Positions 43,388 to 55,783 of a DNA stretch of 64,000 nucleotides are shown here, piece by piece. The first letter of the stretch is position 1; every line of letters starts with the position of its first letter. The notes under the pieces were generated by a model, which was given only the letters and a program-made list of their open reading frames with translations, did not search any database and had not been told where the DNA came from. Origin of the DNA: Xiphydria camelus. Taxonomy: Eukaryota; Arthropoda; Insecta; Hymenoptera; Xiphydriidae. The stretch lies in contig OY783192.1 in the NCBI GenBank assembly GCA_963678675.1, positions 23,516,875 through 23,580,874 of the forward strand, in the 5' to 3' direction. A program made the translations under genes and the position numbers.

Positions 43388-45453
43388 AATAAATCATGCC
43401 CACGCCGCTCCACCAACAGTCAAGTTGTGTGCTACCCGATATTATCTGACGTCTCGCTGTGGAGACTCTGGTGAGATGGCAACCAAAATTTAGTACGCAG
43501 ACTGATAATCAAGCAGCTAATTCGGTAGAATAGCCTAGACAGAATAATGAGTTCCAAAGCTACGACGATCAACGTAAGATTCACTATAATATTGATCGTC
43601 GTGGAATTTAAGGTCATTTTTCTGTCTATTCAATTCTACCGTATTAGCTGCTGTCGTCATTATCGTTGGTTGTCGTGGAATTTTAGGTCATTCTTCTGTC
43701 TGGGCAATCCTATCGAGTTGGCTGCTGTCGTCATTACCTCGCCAGGGCGTCAATCGTGATCGTATATTAACTATATCGCTTCTTCAGCATTAAGCCATGT
43801 CAACTTGCTACTTAGCTTACACCTATGTATTAATATTCTATACGCGAATTCTACGTCTACCGCTTACTTCTCCGATCTGCCGGTGAGGTGCAAGACCGAA
43901 AGTCGTCCTTCTCTTGGTGCCACCTCTGATTTGACCAGCAGGATTTCTCCTGCGATAGCTACTACTATATAGCAGTGGTGGATTACTCCGTTTCCCGGGA
44001 GCGTCAAATACTGAGGCCACGTCAAACCTCTTGACAGGAATCGCGCACCACTGGGAATCAGTCGGCGGTTCTACGGCAATTCTCGCTTCTCCGCTTGGAA
44101 TACCCGCCCAGTGATTCTCCTGAATAATTCGACATCTCGTGTGATGCCTGGCACGAGATCTCAACCGGCAATCACCTTTGCAAATGGCCAACCATTTGCG
44201 TGATACCAGTGCTGCGTTGAAGATTGATTTTTCATCCAATTTTCGAAAAATCATCTGAGTCACCTCGATCGGAAGTTCTTCCGTAAAGTCGATTCGGGGA
44301 GGACCGCGGCAGATGCCGATTGCTCGCAGAAAGGACTTGAAGAACTCCATGTCGATGCTTCAGTGACGAGTCGTCGATTGAACGCTACTCATCGAGAACT
44401 GCCATTATATAGGCCTACACTCTGCGGTCGCGCGGCGGACTGCGCATGAGCGGACCAGGCGTTGCGCATCCGGAGCGCCTTGCTGCGCATGGTGCGTTTC
44501 GTGCGGTCACTGAAGTCACTCTGTCGCGTAGCCGTGGATGCTGCCATGTATGCGTACGCCAACCTCACCAACTGATAATACCGAAACGGTGAGTGTTCCG
44601 TAAGGAAGGAGAAAGAATGAACCGGTCCGGTTTGGTGAAACAAGAGAGTCATATATTCATTGGGCTAAAATGGTAACAGAAATCGTACGAATCTAGAACT
44701 TGAAAACACGCGTAGGTTAATCGGTTTGATGAGCACTGATTGCGAAAGATGACTCACGGCTGTAAAGACACACCGATCGACGTAGAGGCACTGATCACTT
44801 GATTACGAGAATATGGAACTAATACAACTGAACAACGTGTATTCGGTTGCGGTTTATATATCTTACAACTAACAGATAGTGGGGATAGCGTGGGCGATGC
44901 GGTACGCCCTGATTCGCTGAATGAGAATGCCGGTGTAGATAGCGCGAGCTATGCGGTGTGCCATGATTGGCTAGAAAAAAGGTGTAAACGCGGGGGATGA
45001 CGCTTCCAGGAGTCACGTGCCTAACGGGATCGAGCGGTGGTTGCCCTTACCGTACGGAGGAGTCGGATTGTCTTGGAGGAATGATTCGACCTCCATTACC
45101 TGGGTACGCTGTCTATTAGGATTTCCTAGAAGAATGGCTTTTCCGATAGACAATCGGTTAGATCTCGTCGCTACATCTCAGTATAAGCGGGTTAAGCAAT
45201 CGACGGCTAGTGGTAATTAGTAAAGTGAATTAGTTAGGTGACGCGTGACTCATTAAGAAGCGTCCGGCAATTAGCTTTTCGGGAAAGGTACGGGACTGCA
45301 AGTGCATTCACAGCCCCTGCTTTGGCCTTAACAGTGCGAGAGTACGGAACATCGCGGCGTTCAAAGTAAGTAACTGTTGTCGTCGCGGGACTGTGAAATT
45401 GTAGACATCGTGATCACGCTCCAAGCTTGAAAGAGAGTACATTTCATCGTGGA
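43388..45453. repeat. Repeat unit 22
   Basis: 171A, with TCTATTCA in the hairpin right arm (43625), shared only with units 24 and 26; 2014G. Confidence 0.98.
43838..44350 (-). CDS. F-box domain ORF, unit 22
   Basis: Ala47; no other protein change. Confidence 0.5.
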   Translation of the reverse strand: MEFFKSFLRAIGICRGPPRIDFTEELPIEVTQMIFRKLDEKSIFNAALVSRKWLAICKGDCRLRSRARHHTRCRIIQENHWAGIPSGEARIAVEPPTDSQWCAIPVKRFDVASVFDAPGKRSNPPLLYSSSYRRRNPAGQIRGGTKRRTTFGLAPHRQIGEVSGRRRIRV

Positions 45454-47519
45454 AATAAATCATGCCCACGCCGCTCCACCAACAGTCAAGTTGTGTGCTA
45501 CCCGATATTATCTGACGTCTCGCTGTGGAGACTCTGGTGAGATGGCAACCAAAATTTAGTACGCAGACTGATAATCAAGCAGCTAATTCGGTAGAATAGC
45601 CTAGACAGAATAATGAGTTCCAATGCTACGACGATCAACGTAAGATTCACTATAATATTGATCGTCGTGGAATTTAAGGTCATTTTTCTGTCTAGGCAAT
45701 TCTACCGTATTAGCTGCTGTCGTCATTATCGTTGGTTGTCGTGGAATTTTAGGTCATTCTTCTGTCTGGGCAATCCTATCGAGTTGGCTGCTGTCGTCAT
45801 TACCTCGCCAGGGCGTCAATCGTGATCGTATATTAACTATATCGCTTCTTCAGCATTAAGCCATGTCAACTTGCTACTTAGCTTACACCTATGTATTAAT
45901 ATTCTATACGCGAATTCTACGTCTACCGCTTACTTCTCCGATCTGCCGGTGAGGTGCAAGACCGATAGTCGTCCTTCTCTTGGTGCCACCTCTGATTTGA
46001 CCAGCAGGATTTCTCCTGCGATAGCTACTACTATATAGCAGTGGTGGATTACTCCGTTTCCCGGGAGCGTCAAATACTGAGGCCACGTCAAACCTCTTGA
46101 CAGGAATCGCGCACCACTGGGAATCAGTCGGCGGTTCTACGGCAATTCTCGCTTCTCCGCTTGGAATACCCGCCCAGTGATTCTCCTGAATAATTCGACA
46201 TCTCGTGTGATGCCTGGCACGAGATCTCAACCGGCAATCACCTTTGCAAATGGCCAACCATTTGCGTGATACCAGTGCTGCGTTGAAGATTGATTTTTCA
46301 TCCAATTTTCGAAAAATCATCTGAGTCACCTCGATCGGAAGTTCTTCCGTAAAGTCGATTCGGGGAGGACCGCGGCAGATGCCGATTGCTCGCAGAAAGG
46401 ACTTGAAGAACTCCATGTCGATGCTTCAGTGACGAGTCATCGATTGAACGCTACTCATCGAGAACTGCCATTATATAGGCCTACACTCTGCGGTCGCGCG
46501 GCGGACTGCGCATGAGCGGACCTGGCGTTGCGCATCCGGAGCGCCTTGCTGCGCATGGTGCGTTTCGTGCGGTCACTGAAGTCACTCTGTCGCGTAGCAG
46601 TGGATGCTGCCATGTATGCGTACGCCAACCTCACCAACTGATAATACCGAAACGGTGAGTGTTCCGTAAGGAAGGAGAAAGAATGAACCGGTCCGGTTTG
46701 GTGAAATAAGAGAGTCATATATTCATTGGGCTAAAATGGTAACAGAAATCGTACGAATCTAGAACTTGAAAACACGCGTAGGTTAATCGGTTTGATGAGC
46801 ACTGATTGCGAAAGATGACTCACGGCTGTAAAGACACACCGATCGACGTAGAGGCACTGATCACTTGATTACGAGAATATGGAACTAATACAACTGAACA
46901 ACGTGTATTCGGTTGCGGTTTATATATCTTACAACTAACAGATAGTGGGGATAGCGTGGGCGATGCGGTACGCCCTGATTCGCTGAATGAGAATGCCGGT
47001 GTAGATAGCGCGAGCTATGCGGTGTGCCATGATTGGCTAGAAAAAAGGTGTAAACGCGGGGGATGACGCTTCCAGGAGTCACGTGCCTAACGGGATCGAG
47101 CGGTGGTTGCCCTTACCGTACGGAGGAGTCGGATTGTCTTGGAGGAATGATTCGACCTCCATTACCTGGGTACGCTGTCTATTAGGATTTCCTAGAAGAA
47201 TGGCTTTTCCGATAGACAATCGGTTAGATCTCGTCGCTACATCTCAGTATAAGCGGGTTAAGCAATCGACGGCTAGTGGTAATTAGTAAAGTGAATTAGT
47301 TAGGTGACGCGTGACTCATTAAGAAGCGTCCGGCAATTAGCTTTTCGGGAAAGGTACGGGACTGCAAGTGCATTCACAGCCCCTGCTTTGGCCTTAACAG
47401 TGCGAGAGTACGGAACATCGCGGCGTTCAAAGTAAGTAACTGTTGTCGTCGCGGGACTGTGAAATTTTAGACATCGTGATCACGCTCCAAGCTTGAAAGA
47501 GAGTACATTTCATCGTGGA
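45454..47519. repeat. Repeat unit 23
   Basis: 171T, 276T, 1619CC, 2014T. Private changes at 45966 (GATAGTC) and 46707 (GAAATAAG). Confidence 0.98.
45904..46416 (-). CDS. F-box domain ORF, unit 23
   Basis: Ala47, and Ile151 in place of Phe151 in the tail, the only copy with that change. Confidence 0.5.
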   Translation of the reverse strand: MEFFKSFLRAIGICRGPPRIDFTEELPIEVTQMIFRKLDEKSIFNAALVSRKWLAICKGDCRLRSRARHHTRCRIIQENHWAGIPSGEARIAVEPPTDSQWCAIPVKRFDVASVFDAPGKRSNPPLLYSSSYRRRNPAGQIRGGTKRRTTIGLAPHRQIGEVSGRRRIRV

Positions 47520-49585
47520 AATAAATCATGCCCACGCCGCTCCACCAACAGTCAAGTTGTGTGCTACCCGATATTATCTGACGTCTCGCTGTGGAGACTC
47601 TGGTGAGATGGCAACCAAAATTTAGTACGCAGACTGATAATCAAGCAGCTAATTCGGTAGAATAGCCTAGACAGAATAATGAGTTCCAAAGCTACGACGA
47701 TCAACGTAAGATTCACTATAATATTGATCGTCGTGGAATTTAAGGTCATTTTTCTGTCTATTCAATTCTACCGTATTAGCTGCTGTCGTCATTATCGTTG
47801 GTTGTCGTGGAATTTTAGGTCATTCTTCTGTCTGGGCAATCCTATCGAGTTGGCTGCTGTCGTCATTACCTCGCCAGGGCGTCAATCGTGATCGTATATT
47901 AACTATATCGCTTCTTCAGCATTAAGCCATGTCAACTTGCTACTTAGCTTACACCTATGTATTAATATTCTATACGCGAATTCTACGTCTACCGCTTACT
48001 TCTCCGATCTGCCGGTGAGGTGCAAGACCGAAAGTCGTCCTTCTCTTGGTGCCACCTCTGATTTGACCAGCAGGATTTCTCCTGCGATAGCTACTACTAT
48101 ATAGCAGTGGTGGATTACTCCGTTTCCCGGGAGCGTCAAATACTGAGGCCACGTCAAACCTCTTGACAGGAATCGCGCACCACTGGGAATCAGTCGGCGG
48201 TTCTACGGCAATTCTCGCTTCTCCGCTTGGAATACCCGCCCAGTGATTCTCCTGAATAATTCGACATCTCGTGTGATGCCTGGCACGAGATCTCAACCGG
48301 CAATCACCTTTGCAAATGGCCAACCATTTGCGTGATACCAGTGCTGCGTTGAAGATTGATTTTTCATCCAATTTTCGAAAAATCATCTGAGTCACCTCGA
48401 TCGGAAGTTCTTCCGTAAAGTCGATTCGGGGAGGACCGCGGCAGATGCCGATTGCTCGCAGAAAGGACTTGAAGAACTCCATGTCGATGCTTCAGTGACG
48501 AGTCGTCGATTGAACGCTACTCATCGAGAACTGCCATTATATAGGCCTACACTCTGCGGTCGCGCGGCGGACTGCGCATGAGCGGACCAGGCGTTGCGCA
48601 TCCGGAGCGCCTTGCTGCGCATGGTGCGTTTCGTGCGGTCACTGAAGTCACTCTGTCGCGTAGCCGTGGATGCTGCCATGTATGCGTACGCCAACCTCAC
48701 CAACTGATAATACCGAAACGGTGAGTGTTCCGTAAGGAAGGAGAAAGAATGAACCGGTCCGGTTTGGTGAAACAAGAGAGTCATATATTCATTGGGCTAA
48801 AATGGTAACAGAAATCGTACGAATCTAGAACTTGAAAACACGCGTAGGTTAATCGGTTTGATGAGCACTGATTGCGAAAGATGACTCACGGCTGTAAAGA
48901 CACACCGATCGACGTAGAGGCACTGATCACTTGATTACGAGAATATAGAACTAATACAACTGAACAACGTGTATTCGGTTGCGGTTTATATATCTTACAA
49001 CTAACAGATAGTGGGGATAGCGTGGGCGATGCGGTACGCCCTGATTCGCTGAATGAGAATGCCGGTGTAGATAGCGCGAGCTATGCGGTGTGCCATGATT
49101 GGCTAGAAAAAAGGTGTAAACGCGGGGGATGACGCTTCCAGGAGTCACGTGCCTAACGGGATCGAGCGGTGGTTGCCCTTACCGTACGGAGGAGTCGGAT
49201 TGTCTTGGAGGAATGATTCGACCTCCATTACCTGGGTACGCTGTCTATTAGGATTTCCTAGAAGAATGGCTTTTCCGATAGACAATCGGTTAGATCTCGT
49301 CGCTACATCTCAGTATAAGCGGGTTAAGCAATCGACGGCTAGTGGTAATTAGTAAAGTGAATTAGTTAGGTGACGCGTGACTCATTAAGAAGCGTCCGGC
49401 AATTAGCTTTTCGGGAAAGGTACGGGACTGCAAGTGCATTCACAGCCCCTGCTTTGGCCTTAACAGTGCGAGAGTACGGAACATCGCGGCGTTCAAAGTA
49501 AGTAACTGTTGTCGTCGCGGGACTGTGAAATTTTAGACATCGTGATCACGCTCCAAGCTTGAAAGAGAGTACATTTCATCGTGGA
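47520..49585. repeat. Repeat unit 24
   Basis: 171A, TCTATTCA in the hairpin arm, ATATAGAAC near the distal start site. Twin of unit 26. Confidence 0.98.
47970..48482 (-). CDS. F-box domain ORF, unit 24
   Basis: Ala47; same protein as unit 22. Confidence 0.5.
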   Translation of the reverse strand: MEFFKSFLRAIGICRGPPRIDFTEELPIEVTQMIFRKLDEKSIFNAALVSRKWLAICKGDCRLRSRARHHTRCRIIQENHWAGIPSGEARIAVEPPTDSQWCAIPVKRFDVASVFDAPGKRSNPPLLYSSSYRRRNPAGQIRGGTKRRTTFGLAPHRQIGEVSGRRRIRV

Positions 49586-51651
49586 AATAAATCATGCCCA
49601 CGCCGCTCCACCAACAGTCAAGTTGTGTGCTACCCGATATTATCTGACGTCTCGCTGTGGAGACTCTGGTGAGATGGCAACCAAAATTTAGTACGCAGAC
49701 TGATAATCAAGCAGCTAATTCGGTAGAATAGCCTAGACAGAATAATGAGTTCCAAAGCTACGACGATCAACGTAAGATTCACTATAATATTGATCGTCGT
49801 GGAATTTAAGGTCATTTTTCTGTCTAGGCAATTCTACCGTATTAGCTGCTGTCGTCATTATCGTTGGTTGTCGTGGAATTTTAGGTCATTCTTCTGTCTG
49901 GGCAATCCTATCGAGTTGGCTGCTGTCGTCATTACCTCGCCAGGGCGTCAATCGTGATCGTATATTAACTATATCGCTTCTTCAGCATTAAGCCATGTCA
50001 ACTTGCTACTTAGCTTACACCTATGTATTAATATTCTATACGCGAATTCTACGTCTACCGCTTACTTCTCCGATCTGCCGGTGAGGTGCAAGACCGAAAG
50101 TCGTCCTTCTCTTGGTGCCACCTCTGATTTGACCAGCAGGATTTCTCCTGCGATAGCTACTACTATATAGCAGTGGTGGATTACTCCGTTTCCCGGGAGC
50201 GTCAAATACTGAGGCCACGTCAAACCTCTTGACAGGAATCGCGCACCACTGGGAATCAGTCGGCGGTTCTACGGCAATTCTCGCTTCTCCGCTTGGAATA
50301 CCCGCTCAGTGATTCTCCTGAATAATTCGACATCTCGTGTGATGCCTGGCACGAGATCTCAACCGGCAATCACCTTTGCAAATGGCCAACCATTTGCGTG
50401 ATACCAGTGTTGCGTTGAAGATTGATTTTTCATCCAATTTTCGAAAAATCATCTGAGTCACCTCGATCGGAAGTTCTTCCGTAAAGTCGATTCGGGGAGG
50501 ACCGCGGCAGATGCCGATTGCTCGCAGAAAGGACTTGAAGAACTCCATGTCGATGCTTCAGTGACGAGTCATCGATTGAACGCTACTCATCGAGAACTGC
50601 CATTATATAGGCCTACACTCTGCGGTCGCGCGGCGGACTGCGCATGAGCGGACCTGGCGTTGCGCATCCGGAGCGCCTTGCTGCGCATGGTGCGTTTCGT
50701 GCGGTCACTGAAGTCACTCTGTCGCGTAGCAGTGGATGCTGCCATGTATGCGTACGCCAACCTCACCAACTGATAATACCGAAACGGTGAGTGTTCCGTA
50801 AGGAAGGAGAAAGAATGAACCGGTCCGGTTTGGTGAAACAAGAGAGTCATATATTCATTGGGCTAAAATGGTAACAGAAATCGTACGAATCTAGAACTTG
50901 AAAACACGCGTAGGTTAATCGGTTTGATGAGCACTGATTGCGAAAGATGACTCACGGCTGTAAAGACACACCGATCGACGTAGAGGCACTGATCACTTGA
51001 TTACGAGAATATGGAACTAATACAACTGAACAACGTGTATTCGGTTGCGGTTTATATATCTTACAACTAACAGATAGTGGGGATAGCGTGGGCGATGCGG
51101 TACGCCCTGATTCGCTGAATGAGAATGCCGGTGTAGATAGCGCGAGCTATGCGGTGTGCCATGATTGGCTAGAAAAAAGGTGTAAACGCGGGGGATGACG
51201 CTTCCAGGAGTCACGTGCCTAACGGGATCGAGCGGTGGTTGCCCTTACCGTACGGAGGAGTCGGATTGTCTTGGAGGAATGATTCGACCTCCATTACCTG
51301 GGTACGCTGTCTATTAGGATTTCCTAGAAGAATGGCTTTTCCGATAGACAATCGGTTAGATCTCGTCGCTACATCTCAGTATAAGCGGGTTAAGCAATCG
51401 ACGGCTAGTGGTAATTAGTAAAGTGAATTAGTTAGGTGACGCGTGACTCATTAAGAAGCGTCCGGCAATTAGCTTTTCGGGAAAGGTACGGGACTGCAAG
51501 TGCATTCACAGCCCCTGCTTTGGCCTTAACAGTGCGAGAGTACGGAACATCGCGGCGTTCAAAGTAAGTAACTGTTGTCGTCGCGGGACTGTGAAATTTT
51601 AGACATCGTGATCACGCTCCAAGCTTGAAAGAGAGTACATTTCATCGTGGA
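49586..51651. repeat. Repeat unit 25
   Basis: 171A, nonsense F-box copy, 1619CC. Twin of unit 27. Confidence 0.98.
50036..50548 (-). pseudogene. F-box ORF with Trp81 stop, unit 25
   Basis: Trp81 TGG to TGA, the same base change as in units 13 and 15. Thr47. The F-box itself is intact. Confidence 0.6.
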
Positions 51652-53717
51652 AATAAATCATGCCCACGCCGCTCCACCAACAGTCAAGTTGTGTGCTACC
51701 CGATATTATCTGACGTCTCGCTGTGGAGACTCTGGTGAGATGGCAACCAAAATTTAGTACGCAGACTGATAATCAAGCAGCTAATTCGGTAGAATAGCCT
51801 AGACAGAATAATGAGTTCCAAAGCTACGACGATCAACGTAAGATTCACTATAATATTGATCGTCGTGGAATTTAAGGTCATTTTTCTGTCTATTCAATTC
51901 TACCGTATTAGCTGCTGTCGTCATTATCGTTGGTTGTCGTGGAATTTTAGGTCATTCTTCTGTCTGGGCAATCCTATCGAGTTGGCTGCTGTCGTCATTA
52001 CCTCGCCAGGGCGTCAATCGTGATCGTATATTAACTATATCGCTTCTTCAGCATTAAGCCATGTCAACTTGCTACTTAGCTTACACCTATGTATTAATAT
52101 TCTATACGCGAATTCTACGTCTACCGCTTACTTCTCCGATCTGCCGGTGAGGTGCAAGACCGAAAGTCGTCCTTCTCTTGGTGCCACCTCTGATTTGACC
52201 AGCAGGATTTCTCCTGCGATAGCTACTACTATATAGCAGTGGTGGATTACTCCGTTTCCCGGGAGCGTCAAATACTGAGGCCACGTCAAACCTCTTGACA
52301 GGAATCGCGCACCACTGGGAATCAGTCGGCGGTTCTACGGCAATTCTCGCTTCTCCGCTTGGAATACCCGCCCAGTGATTCTCCTGAATAATTCGACATC
52401 TCGTGTGATGCCTGGCACGAGATCTCAACCGGCAATCACCTTTGCAAATGGCCAACCATTTGCGTGATACCAGTGCTGCGTTGAAGATTGATTTTTCATC
52501 CAATTTTCGAAAAATCATCTGAGTCACCTCGATCGGAAGTTCTTCCGTAAAGTCGATTCGGGGAGGACCGCGGCAGATGCCGATTGCTCGCAGAAAGGAC
52601 TTGAAGAACTCCATGTCGATGCTTCAGTGACGAGTCGTCGATTGAACGCTACTCATCGAGAACTGCCATTATATAGGCCTACACTCTGCGGTCGCGCGGC
52701 GGACTGCGCATGAGCGGACCAGGCGTTGCGCATCCGGAGCGCCTTGCTGCGCATGGTGCGTTTCGTGCGGTCACTGAAGTCACTCTGTCGCGTAGCCGTG
52801 GATGCTGCCATGTATGCGTACGCCAACCTCACCAACTGATAATACCGAAACGGTGAGTGTTCCGTAAGGAAGGAGAAAGAATGAACCGGTCCGGTTTGGT
52901 GAAACAAGAGAGTCATATATTCATTGGGCTAAAATGGTAACAGAAATCGTACGAATCTAGAACTTGAAAACACGCGTAGGTTAATCGGTTTGATGAGCAC
53001 TGATTGCGAAAGATGACTCACGGCTGTAAAGACACACCGATCGACGTAGAGGCACTGATCACTTGATTACGAGAATATAGAACTAATACAACTGAACAAC
53101 GTGTATTCGGTTGCGGTTTATATATCTTACAACTAACAGATAGTGGGGATAGCGTGGGCGATGCGGTACGCCCTGATTCGCTGAATGAGAATGCCGGTGT
53201 AGATAGCGCGAGCTATGCGGTGTGCCATGATTGGCTAGAAAAAAGGTGTAAACGCGGGGGATGACGCTTCCAGGAGTCACGTGCCTAACGGGATCGAGCG
53301 GTGGTTGCCCTTACCGTACGGAGGAGTCGGATTGTCTTGGAGGAATGATTCGACCTCCATTACCTGGGTACGCTGTCTATTAGGATTTCCTAGAAGAATG
53401 GCTTTTCCGATAGACAATCGGTTAGATCTCGTCGCTACATCTCAGTATAAGCGGGTTAAGCAATCGACGGCTAGTGGTAATTAGTAAAGTGAATTAGTTA
53501 GGTGACGCGTGACTCATTAAGAAGCGTCCGGCAATTAGCTTTTCGGGAAAGGTACGGGACTGCAAGTGCATTCACAGCCCCTGCTTTGGCCTTAACAGTG
53601 CGAGAGTACGGAACATCGCGGCGTTCAAAGTAAGTAACTGTTGTCGTCGCGGGACTGTGAAATTTTAGACATCGTGATCACGCTCCAAGCTTGAAAGAGA
53701 GTACATTTCATCGTGGA
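51652..53717. repeat. Repeat unit 26
   Basis: 171A, TCTATTCA, ATATAGAAC. Twin of unit 24; its right half also agrees with unit 14. Confidence 0.98.
52102..52614 (-). CDS. F-box domain ORF, unit 26
   Basis: Ala47; same protein as units 22 and 24. Confidence 0.5.
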   Translation of the reverse strand: MEFFKSFLRAIGICRGPPRIDFTEELPIEVTQMIFRKLDEKSIFNAALVSRKWLAICKGDCRLRSRARHHTRCRIIQENHWAGIPSGEARIAVEPPTDSQWCAIPVKRFDVASVFDAPGKRSNPPLLYSSSYRRRNPAGQIRGGTKRRTTFGLAPHRQIGEVSGRRRIRV

Positions 53718-55783
53718 AATAAATCATGCCCACGCCGCTCCACCAACAGTCAAGTTGTGTGCTACCCGATATTATCTGACGTCTCGCTGTGGAGACTCTG
53801 GTGAGATGGCAACCAAAATTTAGTACGCAGACTGATAATCAAGCAGCTAATTCGGTAGAATAGCCTAGACAGAATAATGAGTTCCAAAGCTACGACGATC
53901 AACGTAAGATTCACTATAATATTGATCGTCGTGGAATTTAAGGTCATTTTTCTGTCTAGGCAATTCTACCGTATTAGCTGCTGTCGTCATTATCGTTGGT
54001 TGTCGTGGAATTTTAGGTCATTCTTCTGTCTGGGCAATCCTATCGAGTTGGCTGCTGTCGTCATTACCTCGCCAGGGCGTCAATCGTGATCGTATATTAA
54101 CTATATCGCTTCTTCAGCATTAAGCCATGTCAACTTGCTACTTAGCTTACACCTATGTATTAATATTCTATACGCGAATTCTACGTCTACCGCTTACTTC
54201 TCCGATCTGCCGGTGAGGTGCAAGACCGAAAGTCGTCCTTCTCTTGGTGCCACCTCTGATTTGACCAGCAGGATTTCTCCTGCGATAGCTACTACTATAT
54301 AGCAGTGGTGGATTACTCCGTTTCCCGGGAGCGTCAAATACTGAGGCCACGTCAAACCTCTTGACAGGAATCGCGCACCACTGGGAATCAGTCGGCGGTT
54401 CTACGGCAATTCTCGCTTCTCCGCTTGGAATACCCGCTCAGTGATTCTCCTGAATAATTCGACATCTCGTGTGATGCCTGGCACGAGATCTCAACCGGCA
54501 ATCACCTTTGCAAATGGCCAACCATTTGCGTGATACCAGTGTTGCGTTGAAGATTGATTTTTCATCCAATTTTCGAAAAATCATCTGAGTCACCTCGATC
54601 GGAAGTTCTTCCGTAAAGTCGATTCGGGGAGGACCGCGGCAGATGCCGATTGCTCGCAGAAAGGACTTGAAGAACTCCATGTCGATGCTTCAGTGACGAG
54701 TCATCGATTGAACGCTACTCATCGAGAACTGCCATTATATAGGCCTACACTCTGCGGTCGCGCGGCGGACTGCGCATGAGCGGACCTGGCGTTGCGCATC
54801 CGGAGCGCCTTGCTGCGCATGGTGCGTTTCGTGCGGTCACTGAAGTCACTCTGTCGCGTAGCAGTGGATGCTGCCATGTATGCGTACGCCAACCTCACCA
54901 ACTGATAATACCGAAACGGTGAGTGTTCCGTAAGGAAGGAGAAAGAATGAACCGGTCCGGTTTGGTGAAACAAGAGAGTCATATATTCATTGGGCTAAAA
55001 TGGTAACAGAAATCGTACGAATCTAGAACTTGAAAACACGCGTAGGTTAATCGGTTTGATGAGCACTGATTGCGAAAGATGACTCACGGCTGTAAAGACA
55101 CACCGATCGACGTAGAGGCACTGATCACTTGATTACGAGAATATGGAACTAATACAACTGAACAACGTGTATTCGGTTGCGGTTTATATATCTTACAACT
55201 AACAGATAGTGGGGATAGCGTGGGCGATGCGGTACGCCCTGATTCGCTGAATGAGAATGCCGGTGTAGATAGCGCGAGCTATGCGGTGTGCCATGATTGG
55301 CTAGAAAAAAGGTGTAAACGCGGGGGATGACGCTTCCAGGAGTCACGTGCCTAACGGGATCGAGCGGTGGTTGCCCTTACCGTACGGAGGAGTCGGATTG
55401 TCTTGGAGGAATGATTCGACCTCCATTACCTGGGTACGCTGTCTATTAGGATTTCCTAGAAGAATGGCTTTTCCGATAGACAATCGGTTAGATCTCGTCG
55501 CTACATCTCAGTATAAGCGGGTTAAGCAATCGACGGCTAGTGGTAATTAGTAAAGTGAATTAGTTAGGTGACGCGTGACTCATTAAGAAGCGTCCGGCAA
55601 TTAGCTTTTCGGGAAAGGTACGGGACTGCAAGTGCATTCACAGCCCCTGCTTTGGCCTTAACAGTGCGAGAGTACGGAACATCGCGGCGTTCAAAGTAAG
55701 TAACTGTTGTCGTCGCGGGACTGTGAAATTTTAGACATCGTGATCACGCTCCAAGCTTGAAAGAGAGTACATTTCATCGTGGA
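53718..55783. repeat. Repeat unit 27
   Basis: 171A, nonsense F-box copy, 1619CC. Agrees with units 15 and 25 at all sites compared. Confidence 0.98.
54168..54680 (-). pseudogene. F-box ORF with Trp81 stop, unit 27
   Basis: Trp81 TGG to TGA with Thr47; fourth and last broken copy in the window. Confidence 0.6.
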
